A DNA stretch of 64,000 nt from Streptomyces sp. RPT161 (GCF_027533845.1 NZ_JAPZVN010000029.1:1-64000); one strand, 5' to 3'; numbered from the stretch's first letter, positions 35,831-44,628 are shown. Made by a program: numbers and translations. The notes: generated from the sequence alone by a model not told the origin.

Positions 35831-36281
35831 TATCACCGGCCACCCCGACGTGGCCGAAATGCGGGAACGGCACGCGAAGCTGGCCGCCGGTCGACAGGCC
35901 GTCGCGGTCGACGGGCTGGTCCTGCTCACCGGGCTGTACATGGCGATATCCCCATGGGTGGTGCACTTCCACGCCACCAACCCGGACCTCACCGTGAACA
36001 ACCTGATCCTCGGCATCACCATGGCCGTCATCGGCCTGGGCCTCACTCTGGCCGCGGAGCGGATGTACCGGCTGAGCTGGACCTGCGCCGCGATCGGAAT
36101 CTGGATGATCATCTCGCCGTGGGTCGTGACCGTCGGCCACAGCGCGACGGCGGGCCTCATCTGGAACAACGTGTGGGTCGGCGCCGTGGCATTCGTCCTC
36201 GGCCTGGTCGCCGCGGGCATGGCGATGACCACCAGCCGTCGCACCGACAAGATGGCCCCCAGCCGCCACACCGAGAAGTAG
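35802..36281 (+). CDS. SPW-repeat membrane protein
   Basis: A 159-residue protein with four hydrophobic segments. The SPW repeat occurs twice: LYMAISPWVVHF and IWMIISPWVVTV, about 60 residues apart, the defining feature of the SPW family of actinobacterial membrane proteins of unknown function. Start ATG 35802; GTG 35793 lies too close to the AGGGG for good initiation. Confidence 0.85.
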   Translation: MSDLSHHTTDITGHPDVAEMRERHAKLAAGRQAVAVDGLVLLTGLYMAISPWVVHFHATNPDLTVNNLILGITMAVIGLGLTLAAERMYRLSWTCAAIGIWMIISPWVVTVGHSATAGLIWNNVWVGAVAFVLGLVAAGMAMTTSRRTDKMAPSRHTEK

Positions 36282-36372
36282 CGTCGGCACGACGCGGCCC
36301 CCCGCCGACTGGCGTGAGTCCGCCGCGGAGGGCCGCGCCCAACGGCACGGCCACGGGGCCCGAGGAGGCGCT

Positions 36373-36696
36373 ATGAGCCTTTCTCTGCACGATCGGCGGG
36401 TCCTCGCCGACATCGAACGACAGGTCAACGAGCACAATCCCGATCTGGTGTCGCTTCTGGCCACCTTCGGCAAGTCGTCGCCCAGGGTCAGGGCGATGGC
36501 AGCACTACGCCCTCACGTCGATCTGATCGTGAAGTACGTGGTGCTGGTGACCGGCATGGCCCTTCTCGTCGCGGCCGTGGCGTTGCACAGTGCGCCGTTG
36601 CTCGCCGCGGCGGTTGGTGTGGCGCTCGCCTTCGGGCTCTTGAGGTTGGTCCTGCGATGCGGTCAACGCCGCCACGCACTACGAGTTGACAGATGA
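36373..36696 (+). CDS. DUF3040 membrane protein
   Basis: A 107-residue protein starting SLHDRRVLADIERQV, the DUF3040 hallmark, followed by two membrane helices (VVLVTGMALLVAAVALHSA; LLAAAVGVALAFGLLRLVL). GAGGAGG lies 4 nt before ATG 36373. Function unknown. It is common next to stress and dormancy genes in Streptomyces. Confidence 0.85.
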   Translation: MSLSLHDRRVLADIERQVNEHNPDLVSLLATFGKSSPRVRAMAALRPHVDLIVKYVVLVTGMALLVAAVALHSAPLLAAAVGVALAFGLLRLVLRCGQRRHALRVDR

Positions 36697-36827
36697 CCGG
36701 GTGAGGGGCCGGGGTGCCGCACGTCCAAGGGGTGCGGCACACAGGCCGTTGATCGACCGACAGCGGCGGAGGCCGGTCGATCAACGGCCGGTGCCCAGCC
36801 TTCGGTAGACCGGCGCAGGAGTCCGCC

Positions 36828-37920
36828 GTGCGAACCTTCCCGCATGTGGCTGCTGCCGTTGCTCGGTCGTCGGTGACGCGACCGCCGGAGGCGGCCGCGG
36901 CGGTGATGGCCACCGGTGCGTTGTCCACCTGCTTCGCGCTGACCGGCCCGCAGTGGCTGTCCGGAGCCCTGCTGGTCGTGACGGCCCTGATGTGGTTGCT
37001 GCTCTTCTTCGGCTTCCTTGCTCAGATGGCCTTCGCCCCGCGAGGGTTCGCGTCGACGGCCAGTGAACCCGCCTCCTTGGCTCTCGCCGCAGGCACCGCC
37101 GTACTGGGAACCCGCATGACGATGCTCGGCCGGTACGGCATCGCCCAGGGGCTGCTGTGTGTCGCTGTACTGCTGTGGCTTGGACTTCTTCCACCTACTG
37201 CGGCATTGGCGAACGCCCACAGCCGGTTCGGCTTTCCTGACGTCTGTCTCCACCCAAGCCCTCGCCGTACTGGCGGCCCAACTCGCCCGGCGATCAGGCC
37301 CCTCCTGGGAAGCCGTACCCGCCTTTGTCGCCTTCGTTTGCGGACTTGCGTTGTACGGTGTGGCCGCGACCCGCTTCGACATGCGACACGTAGCGCGCGG
37401 CGCGGGCGACCAATGGGTGTCCGGCGGGGCCCTGGCAATCAGCGCGTTGGCAGCAGCGTCACTCCTGAACGCGCCTTGGGCACACCAACTCCTGAGCCCG
37501 GCACGGCCCGCTCTGGTCATCGCCACCGAGGCGTTGTGGTGGGCAGCGGTGGGCGCCTGCGCACTGCTGATGGCCAGTGAGGTCATCTGGCCCCGGCCGC
37601 GCTACGACATCAGACGGTGGTCAACGGCCTTTCCCATGGGCATGTTGGCTCTGGCGAGCCTGACGATGGCGCAGGAACTGCGGTACGGCCCGGTGTGGGA
37701 AGCGGGCCACATCCTGTCCTGGATCGCGTTCACCGTCTGGCTGGCCGTAGTGGCCGGAACCCTACGCCGGAGCGGCATCACTCCCGCACGTCCCGAGCCA
37801 CGTCGCCCGACGCCGAACTCACGGTTACCCAGCCCCGTTCACCGCGCCGTCGTGGCGGGTCCGGCGGCGCAACCCGCGTGGACGGTGCGGGCGCCGATTA
37901 ACACTATGGCGGCCCGCTGA
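36828..37920 (+). pseudogene. TDT-family (TehA-like) transporter gene with a +1 frameshift
   Basis: From GTG 36828 (AGGAG 6 nt upstream) the frame encodes four TehA/C4-dicarboxylate-type membrane helices up to VAVLLWLGLLP. The continuation, LLRHWRTPTAGSAFLTSVST and six further helices ending near 37920, is in the next frame. The switch lies at about 37190-37198, where removing one C from CTTCCACCTACTG would restore LLPLLRH. Joined, it gives about 364 residues, the normal size. It is either a real inactivation or a sequencing error. Confidence 0.8.
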
Positions 37921-38109
37921 ACAGGATGTCTCACGGTTCCCCCGTTCCGGTTATGGCATGGCATGCAGTGCCGTGACCCTGCGGAATCGACCTCTGCCCT
38001 TGGAACTGCGTTTCGGCTCGGGGTAAACCCGCTGGCGGCGCCTGGTCTGCTGGCAGCAGTGGCGCTCGTTCTAGGTGTCCGGGGTATCACCTGGCCACCC
38101 TCGCGACGG
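37921..38109. other. Convergent gap without a gene
   Basis: 189 bp between the frameshifted transporter (plus) and the lectin-like gene (minus). I see no ORF with typical codon use and no strong terminator hairpin. Confidence 0.4.
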
Positions 38110-39207
38110 TCAGGGTTGTTCGGGGCTGTATTGCAGTGCCTCACGGGGGTACGCGTCGGCGATGGAGGTGTTCGGATCGCGGGTGGTCCATTCCAGGACC
38201 TTGGACCCGTCGAGACGTTCGAGGACGTACTTGTCGCTGCGGTACCAGATCGCCTCGGTCACACGCTTGTCCCGCTGGTAGTTCCGTTCGAGTTTCACCG
38301 TCCTCGAATGGCTCTTGACCTCCTCGTGAGTGGTGATGACTTTCAGTTCGTGGCTGATGGTCGAGCTGAGGGATGCCCCGACGCCTTTGAAGCCGAAGCT
38401 GGCCTCGGCGGTGACCGAGATGGTGGTGGTCTCCTCCACAGTCCTGGCATTGGAGGTTGTCAGGCCCACGGTGGTCTCCTCGGAGTGGGTGTAGTCCGAG
38501 GCGCCGCCGTGCTCGTAGGAGTAGACCCGTTCCCAGTAGCCGTACCGGCGCAGGAAGTAGTACGGGTTCTCCCGGGCTTGGCGCTGACGGTCGTAGGCGG
38601 AGTCCTTGACCAGTGGGAAGGGATAGGCCATGACCCCGACCTCGACGGGATCGGTCTTCGCGGACGGGGTGGGCTGATAGCTGGTCATGCGGTGGATGTC
38701 ACCGATACCCCTGTCGGGAATGTCGGGCAGCTCGAGCACGGACTTGTACTCGTCCTCGACTTCCAGGTACCACTTCTGTGCATCGCCCAAGTACCACTGC
38801 TCGACGGGAGCGGACGGCTGTGTGCTGTAGCTCTTGACGTTCAGGGCTAACTGGCTTTTCTCGTTGGCGATCTGGAAGGTGCCGCCGCTCGCCGAGTGAA
38901 GGAACCACTGCTGGGCGGGACTGCTGCTCGGCTGCTGGAGACGGTACTGCTCTGCGTACGCCCCCGGTGAGGTGCTGTTGGAGACGATGTTCACCACGAG
39001 TCCACTGGCTTTGTTGGCCAGTAGGTACTTGCCGAAGTCGAGTGGGAATACGTGCCAGACCTGGCTCATGCGCTCCTGGCCGGAGGGCCGGAGCTGCCAC
39101 TGTTCGAGCCGTGCGGATTCACCGAGGCTGTAGGACGTGACGTTGAGGTACAGATTGCTGCGCTGGTTCTTGATGCGGTAGGACCTACCAGCCGGAATAC
39201 CAGACAT
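38110..39207 (-). CDS. Ricin-B lectin domain fused to an aerolysin-like (pore-former-type) domain
   Basis: A 365-residue protein without a signal peptide. Residues 1-150 are a beta-trefoil: repeated L-N-V strands and QxW-type motifs (LEQWQL, AQQWFL, VEQWYL). Residues about 200-365 carry long alternating Ser/Thr strands (ETTVGLTTSNARTVEETTTI, then SFGFKGVGASLSSTISHEL), the texture of ETX/MTX2 or aerolysin pore-forming hairpins. This lectin-plus-pore architecture is known from Bin/Mtx toxins and fungal lectins, but the match here is by texture, not by a specific motif. The start at 39207 has GAGAGG 9 nt upstream. Confidence 0.55.
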   Translation of the reverse strand: MSGIPAGRSYRIKNQRSNLYLNVTSYSLGESARLEQWQLRPSGQERMSQVWHVFPLDFGKYLLANKASGLVVNIVSNSTSPGAYAEQYRLQQPSSSPAQQWFLHSASGGTFQIANEKSQLALNVKSYSTQPSAPVEQWYLGDAQKWYLEVEDEYKSVLELPDIPDRGIGDIHRMTSYQPTPSAKTDPVEVGVMAYPFPLVKDSAYDRQRQARENPYYFLRRYGYWERVYSYEHGGASDYTHSEETTVGLTTSNARTVEETTTISVTAEASFGFKGVGASLSSTISHELKVITTHEEVKSHSRTVKLERNYQRDKRVTEAIWYRSDKYVLERLDGSKVLEWTTRDPNTSIADAYPREALQYSPEQP

Positions 39208-39891
39208 CGTAGCCATCCTCTCGATCGCAGAAGGAACCTGGCCCACCGAACAGCTAGCACTCATCTCCGGCATAGCTGGCAAGGCGTCGCCAATGAGGTG
39301 GATTCGGCAGGGAACGAGTCAAGCGCTCGGGACAGCGGAACGTCTAGGGAGAGAACCAGCCGCTGTACGTGGACAAGTGACTTGTCAGGGCGCAGCCGGG
39401 TCTCACCTGTCCAGCAGCAAGGCGCCAGCAGTGGCCTTCGGCCGTGGAGGGGCAGGGGCGGCTCGGGGTGAGACGGCACCCATCACGGAAGGGGTGCCCC
39501 GAAACCGGAGCACCCCTTCCGTTGGGCGTTGAAGCTGTGGTCCGACGCCATGAGTTGAGTGATCAAGCCTGGACATGGACTAACAGTGCAACACCACGCT
39601 GTTGGGGCTAGCCCAACCGGCCAGCACCAACAGGGAAGTTGCCGGTGAGAGTGTTGATGATGCCCCATCACGTGGTCTGGTGCCCTGAGTCTTCGAAACG
39701 CCGAGGTCGTACCGACTACGGCGCTGCGTGGGTCGATCGCGTCGCCGGGTGTCGGTGACTGGCCGCGGGGCACCGGATTCTCGGTGGATCACTGACTCAG
39801 GGCACTAGCCACTCAGGGTTGCGGGGAGGACGTCTGCTGCCTCGCCCGATTCGGTCTTCCGTGAGTATGACGGCGCGGGGTGGTGGCGGGG
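39208..39891. other. 684-bp gap; no gene apart from a hairpin
   Basis: Several short frames are open but none has Streptomyces-like codon use or a ribosome site. The only structure I see is the perfect hairpin at 39485-39522. Confidence 0.5.
39485..39522. terminator. Perfect 13-bp hairpin, probable terminator
   Basis: ACGGAAGGGGTGC (39485-39497) pairs exactly with GCACCCCTTCCGT (39510-39522) across a 12-nt loop. There is no T-run, as is common in Streptomyces. It lies 370 bp after the orphan gene stop (minus), so it may terminate that transcript before the lectin-like gene. Confidence 0.65.
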
Positions 39892-40359
39892 TCAGCGGTT
39901 GTAGCGCTCGATCTTCAGGACCCAGTTTTGGAAGCCTGCCGTCGCGCCGCTCGAGACCCTGACCTTCACGCGGGCCGTGACGTTGCGTGTGGGTAAGGCG
40001 ACTGGGAAGTCGGCGACGCGGATCAGTGTGTGGGAGGACCATTCCGGATTGCCGCGGGCGGTGACAAAGCGGTGGTTGCTGCTGACCGGCGCGGCCTGGT
40101 CGTTACCGAAGAAGACGGTGACGTTCGCGACGGCGTTGTTGTCGGGGTGGGAGACGATGGCCTCGGCGCTGAAGGTCGCGACGAAGACCGCCCCGTATGA
40201 GGGAGTTCCCTGTCCGACTGCCAGGTTGATGGACGCGCCGGGCAGGTCGGTCCACTGGGTGTCGGTCAGCTCCTGGCGGACGTCGTCCCACAACAGGTGG
40301 GTGTTGTCCGGGGGGCGATTGGTGTCCAGGGGGGTGAGGTTGGGTGTGGGTGTGCTCAT
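39892..40359 (-). CDS. Orphan 155-residue protein, predicted beta-rich
   Basis: A hypothetical protein with GGAG 8 nt before ATG 40359. It begins with a Pro/Thr-rich linker, then short strand-like stretches (YGAVFVATFSAEAIV, NVTVFFGND, ARVKVRVSSGATAG) ending NWVLKIERYNR. No signal peptide or membrane helix. I recognise no family. The beta-sandwich look and position before the lectin-like gene suggest, weakly, a shared secreted or surface theme. Confidence 0.6.
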   Translation of the reverse strand: MSTPTPNLTPLDTNRPPDNTHLLWDDVRQELTDTQWTDLPGASINLAVGQGTPSYGAVFVATFSAEAIVSHPDNNAVANVTVFFGNDQAAPVSSNHRFVTARGNPEWSSHTLIRVADFPVALPTRNVTARVKVRVSSGATAGFQNWVLKIERYNR

Positions 40360-41222
40360 GGGTGTAACTCCCGTGCGGTAGAAGGCGTTGCGGGCTGGTA
40401 GCTCCTCAGCGGACTCCCCGTCGCGCACACTCGACACACACGCCGCCGCCACGTTCTGTGCTCGTTCGAATACGTTTCGTCATGGGTTCCGTGAGTGGCC
40501 ACGCCCGGTACCGTCCAGCGCACGGCGGACGTGCTGCACCGCGGGTCCGAGCGCGGCGGCCACCAGCATCGACACCTGACACTTGTGCCCTCCGGGTCTG
40601 GCCCGGCGCGCGGCGGCCGATTCCAGGCGCCCTCACACTAGGGGCCTTGGGGTAGGCGCACAGGGCACACTAAGCAGCGCAGTCGACGGTGCCGGAATGC
40701 CGACCGGCGCCGAAACACTCGCCATGAGCCGAGTCACATCGACGTAAAAAGCAGCGGCGCGCACTCCCTGAGGCTTGGCCTCACACGCGGTGGCGTACGC
40801 CCACCGCACGCCGCTGCGCGACGCGCGCGACCGACTGAAGTGGCGAATTTGAGAGCACTCGTGTCCCGCGTGATCGCTGACGTCGGTCAGGAGCTGCGCT
40901 TGATCGTCTACTGGGTATCGGGTGCAGTGATACCACTGGTGCGCTCATCGGGCGCCATGAACGCTGAGATCCTCTAATCCCACGCCCCGTACTGCCGACG
41001 GATCACGAGTCAGAACCCTTAGTAGTGCAACGACAGTTGGTGGACCCGCATGGTGGAGTGGCCGCCGAGGTCAGCGCACATGCGAACCGCCGCCCTTCGC
41101 CAGGGAGCTGGAGGGTGGCCGTGGGACTTGGCTGTTCGGGCGTGCGCGTAATACGGCAGTCAGACTTCGTGGTCTGAGTTTCGCGCGGCCTTGGGCGGCG
41201 CGGTCGGGTAGTTCGACGGGTG
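40360..41222. other. 863-bp gap without a gene
   Basis: No frame has convincing codon use. It holds minor hairpins, for example TGAGGC/GCCTCA at 40770-40784. GC content is lower than the surroundings, consistent with accessory or decayed DNA. Confidence 0.5.
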
Positions 41223-41441
41223 TCAGTCGTCGTCGGTGATGAAGTCTGCTATCGCGGCGGCGATGGCTTCGGGCTGCTCGTCGGGGATGAAGTGTCCAGC
41301 GTCGGGCACGACGATCCGGGTGGTGTTGTCGGCCCATGGGCTGATGGAGGCGGCCATGTCCGGAACGGAGCCGTGGCTGCTGGAGATTCCGAGGATCGGC
41401 ACAGTCAGGTGGGTGATTTCGGATGCGTACTGGGGCGACAC
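41223..41441 (-). pseudogene. C-terminal fragment of an alpha/beta hydrolase
   Basis: The last 65 or so residues of an epoxide-hydrolase/dehalogenase-type enzyme: HLTVPILGISSSHGSVPDM, then TRIVVPDAGHFIPDEQPEAI with the catalytic histidine in AGHFIP. Everything upstream (nucleophile and acid) is missing. The match begins abruptly at about 41430, where transposase-type sequence on the other strand starts, so it is a truncated relic. Confidence 0.7.
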
Positions 41442-41444
41442 CGT

Positions 41445-41640
41445 GCGTCTTCGCAGTCATCGAGCACACCAACCGCCGTGTCCGCATCCTCGGTGCGACG
41501 ACTCATCCCACCGCGGCCTGGGTCACCCAGGCCGCCAGGAATCTCGTGATGGGTCTTCAGGACCGTGGAGCCGCAGTCGCGTACACCCGCGCATTCGGCG
41601 CCGTCTTCGCCGCCGAGGGCTTCGAGATCGGCGGCTGGGC
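41445..41640 (+). mobile_element. Transposase/integrase-core remnant
   Basis: The plus strand reads FAVIEHTNRRVRILGATTHP, then TAAWVTQAARNLVM, a well-known stretch of an integrase-core (rve/DDE) transposase family. It then jumps to YTRAFGAVFAAEGFEI, losing about ten residues that normally include IRDRDGK. Both ends are missing, so it is dead IS debris at the edge of the prenyltransferase gene. Confidence 0.7.
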
Positions 41641-41712
41641 TGTGGTGGGAGGAACGCTACCGGTCAGGCGGTGTGTCGTTAGTGATGGTGGGGGCTCTCG
41701 GCGATCGGGTCG

Positions 41713-43413
41713 GTGAGCGGTGCCGCTGCCCGAAGTGCTGCTGCCGGGGCTGCGGGTGTCGTGTGGGCAGTGGCGTCGAAGGCGGGGTTGGGCGCGGTGG
41801 GGTTCGACGGGGCGTTCACGGGTTCGCTCGATCTGTGCGAGTCCTATGAGGCGTGTGCGGCCGAGGTCCGGCAGTTCCTGGCTCCGATGTGGACGGCGAC
41901 CGAGCAGACCCTGCCCGCCGCGGTCCGGCCGCACGTGCACGCCATCATCGGCTTCACGGTGCGGACCGATCGCATCGCCGACGAGGGCGCGCCGGCGGCC
42001 CGCGAACGGCGGATCGCGCGGTGGTGCTCCGACACGCTGGAGGATCTGCGCTTGGGCCGCAGCGGGCATCCGCTGCGGCGGGCGTTCGTGGACACGGCGC
42101 TGCGGTGGGATCTCGATCGTGCGGTGATCGAGGAGTTCCTCACCACGGTTCATGCCGACTGCGTCTCTCCGCCCGTGTTCGAGACGTTCGCGGACCAGCG
42201 GCGCTATCTGCGGGGAACCACGGGAACGTCGGCCGAGATGTGGACTCCGCTGCTGGAACCGCGGGGGCCGGAGGCGTTCCGGCTGGCGTCGTTGCTGGGC
42301 GAGGTGTGCCATCTGGCGGACGTGTTCGAGGACATGCCAGCCGACCTCGCCGCAGGCCGCTGCTACCTGCCCCGTGAGGATCTGCGACAGCTGGGCCTGG
42401 ACGTCGCCGATCTCCGGCGCAGTGAGCCGCGGGAGGCGCTGGACGAGCTGATCGACATCCAACTGACCCGCTGGCACGGGCTGTTGCAGCAGGCGGCGCC
42501 AGTGGCCGCGACGGTGGGTTCCGAGTACGAGGCGTTCCTGGGCGCCCTCCTCCTCGGCGCCCAGGTGCAGTTCGACGAGGTCACGCTTCTGCGTTCCCGG
42601 GTGCTGTCCGACGGTCTCGAGCCGCTGACGGTGACGGGTCGTGCCCGGCGCCGCCCGGCGTGGCCCGCGGCCGGTCCGGTGCCGAACCATCTGGCGGTGA
42701 TCATGGACGGCAACCGGCGGTGGGCCGCGCTGCGGGGCATGTCGGTCGCGCAGGGCCATCGTGCGGGCTACCGGGCCGCGATGCGGCTGGTCAACTCCGC
42801 GCTACGGCTGGGAATTCGGCACCTGAGCATCTACATGTTCTCCACCGAGAACTGGGACCGCTCCCAGGAGGAGGTGCACGACCTGTTCGACGCCTTGGCC
42901 GACGCGATCAGCCGGGACATCGACTGGCTGCACGAACTCGGCGTTCGGGTGCGCTGGTGCGGGCGGCGCGAGCGGATCGATCCCTCGCTCGCCTCCCAAC
43001 TGGCTCTGGTGGAGAGCGCGACGTCGAACAACTCCGAGCTGACGCTGACTGCCTGCGCCGACTACGGCGGCCGGGACGAGATCGTCACCGCCGCTCGCGC
43101 GCTGGCCGCGCAGGCGGCGGCGGGGGCGATCCAACCCGAGGACATCGGCCCTGCGGACATCGCCCGGAACCTGTACGCGCCCGACCTTCCCGACGTCGAC
43201 GTGCTGATCCGTACCTCCGGCGAGCAGCGGCTCAGCAACTTCCTGCCCTGGCACCTCGCCTACGCCGAGCTGGTCTTCGACCCAACTCTCTGGCCCGACT
43301 TCGGCCTGGCCCAGCTGCAGGAGGCCCTCACTGACTTCGCCAGCCGAGAGCGCCGCTTTGGCGGCAGCCTGCCCGGCCCGGCGAGGCCCGTGGAGGCGGC
43401 CCGGACCGACTGA
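41713..43413 (+). CDS. Fusion: squalene/phytoene synthase-like domain plus cis-prenyltransferase (UppS-like)
   Basis: A continuous 566-residue frame. Residues about 30-300 follow the head-to-head prenyl synthase family: both aspartate motifs are intact, Asp86-x3-Asp90 (TDRIADE) and Asp203-x3-Asp207 (LADVFEDMPADL), followed by AAGRCYLPREDL. Residues about 323-555 are a full cis-prenyltransferase: NHLAVIMDGNRRWA (catalytic Asp), FSTENWDRSQEEV, and DVLIRTSGEQRLSNFLPWHL. A short Arg/Pro linker joins them. Family knowledge says the first type condenses two prenyl diphosphates and the second makes Z-chains; the fused product is unknown. GTG 41713 is the first start after a stop; ribosome site weak. 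Confidence 0.85.
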   Translation: MSGAAARSAAAGAAGVVWAVASKAGLGAVGFDGAFTGSLDLCESYEACAAEVRQFLAPMWTATEQTLPAAVRPHVHAIIGFTVRTDRIADEGAPAARERRIARWCSDTLEDLRLGRSGHPLRRAFVDTALRWDLDRAVIEEFLTTVHADCVSPPVFETFADQRRYLRGTTGTSAEMWTPLLEPRGPEAFRLASLLGEVCHLADVFEDMPADLAAGRCYLPREDLRQLGLDVADLRRSEPREALDELIDIQLTRWHGLLQQAAPVAATVGSEYEAFLGALLLGAQVQFDEVTLLRSRVLSDGLEPLTVTGRARRRPAWPAAGPVPNHLAVIMDGNRRWAALRGMSVAQGHRAGYRAAMRLVNSALRLGIRHLSIYMFSTENWDRSQEEVHDLFDALADAISRDIDWLHELGVRVRWCGRRERIDPSLASQLALVESATSNNSELTLTACADYGGRDEIVTAARALAAQAAAGAIQPEDIGPADIARNLYAPDLPDVDVLIRTSGEQRLSNFLPWHLAYAELVFDPTLWPDFGLAQLQEALTDFASRERRFGGSLPGPARPVEAARTD

Positions 43414-43435
43414 CGGATCCGGGCCGGGTCTCGGG

Positions 43436-44098
43436 TCACCCCTTCGGCGGCGTGTACAAGCCCTCGGCGGTCATGTGCGCCAGCACCGTGTCGGTGGTGA
43501 ACGCAGGCGTGCCGAAGGCTGCGGCGAACGCATCCACCAACTCCGCGGTGGGACGCAGCGGCACCTCCTGGATCCGCACCCTCATCGGCTGGCCCGGCGG
43601 CACGCTGTCCGTGGTGAGCCGCCCCTCGGCCAGATCACACCGGAACACCGAACGGTGCCCCAGGTCGACGCCGTTGATCACGCACGTCCCGGACACCACC
43701 CCGTCCTGCAGAGCACTCTCCAGCTTCTCCAGCCGGAAGTTGCCACGCGCCGTGCGCACCGCGAGGCCGCCGTCCAGGCCACCATTGCCCTGCGCCCTCG
43801 GAACGTCGGCCAGTGAGGGATCACCCGAGCCCGACCGCACGGGGAACCGCATCGCCGAACCGCGCGAATCCTTCACCAGCCGTGCCGGAGCCACCGCCTC
43901 GACCTCCGCCTCGAACTGGTCCAACTGCCTCTGCGCCTGCGGCGTCCAGCGAACCTCGACCCAGCCGTCGGAGACCGTGCCCCACTTGGCGTCCGCAACC
44001 GATGCGGACGCCGTTCCCGCGAACTGCGCCAGCAGCGGAGCGGTCAGGGCCGCGCCCAGAACCATTCGTCGCGTCGTGCTCATCGTTGTGCGCACCAT
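43436..44098 (-). CDS. Secreted hypothetical protein with twin-arginine signal
   Basis: A 220-residue preprotein. The signal reads STTRRMVLGAALTAPLLAQF with cleavage near TASAS, so Tat or Sec export is likely. The mature domain (WVEVRWTPQAQRQLDQFEAE onward) has no motif I know. One cysteine pair (GTCVI, FRCDL) could form a disulfide. Starts at 44098 and 44083 are both possible; AGGAAGG sits just before the first. It converges on the fusion gene 22 bp away. Confidence 0.6.
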   Translation of the reverse strand: MVRTTMSTTRRMVLGAALTAPLLAQFAGTASASVADAKWGTVSDGWVEVRWTPQAQRQLDQFEAEVEAVAPARLVKDSRGSAMRFPVRSGSGDPSLADVPRAQGNGGLDGGLAVRTARGNFRLEKLESALQDGVVSGTCVINGVDLGHRSVFRCDLAEGRLTTDSVPPGQPMRVRIQEVPLRPTAELVDAFAAAFGTPAFTTDTVLAHMTAEGLYTPPKG

Positions 44099-44383
44099 CC
44101 TTCCTCGGGCCGCAGGACTCGACCCCCGGAAGGATCATCCGGTCACCTGAGCGCCTGGGGGCGGACAATGCGAGGAACCACCCGGATGGGGGACTGACGC
44201 CTCCATCGGAGCCACCAGGCGTCCCATAGGTACCTGTTTCATCTGGCAGGTCACCGGCCACAGACGTGGCAGATGCCGACTCGGAGAACGCCAGGAACGT
44301 CGACGTCCGCCAGGAACCGGTCGGAATCCCAGCGCGCTGGGTCGGCCGGCGTCTCCTGCAATGCCTCAGCCACCAGCTGCGCA

Positions 44384-44451
44384 CCCTGCCCCAGTCGGAC
44401 GGAAGGGAAAGTTCACGCCCTGCCCCAGCCGGACGGAAGGGAGAGTCCACG
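44384..44451. repeat. 34-bp tandem direct repeat, two copies
   Basis: Two back-to-back copies (44384-44417 and 44418-44451) of a unit starting CCCTGCCCCAG and ending GTTCACG or GTCCACG. They differ at three positions. A third copy starts (CCCT) and breaks off. The unit sits in a non-coding stretch between 44099 and 44722. Purpose unknown. Confidence 0.7.
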
Positions 44452-44605
44452 CCCTCATGCCGTGAGGACAGCCAACCCTCCCGGACGGTCTGGTAGGAGA
44501 TTGCGCCCCTCGGCGCCATAGGGAGGTGGCTTTGGTGTTCTGATGGCTGGTTGGTGCTGCGCGGTGTAGCGTCGTCAGTAGTAGTCGTGGTTCCGAAGTC
44601 TCGTT

Positions 44606-44628
44606 CGCCCGTGACGTGCTCACGGGCG
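44606..44628 (+). promoter_or_regulatory. Hairpin in the cspA 5' region
   Basis: CGCCCGTGA and TCACGGGCG form a perfect 9-bp stem with a 5-nt loop, followed by TTCTTGCTGTT. It lies 95-117 bp before the cold-shock gene. It could be a terminator of upstream transcription or a structured leader element of cspA mRNA. Confidence 0.45.

Noticed and set aside
42660..43334. Alternative frames within the prenyltransferase fusion that could suggest separate genes
   Set aside because: The main frame carries intact motifs of both families without interruption. The others are Arg/Gly-rich shadows.
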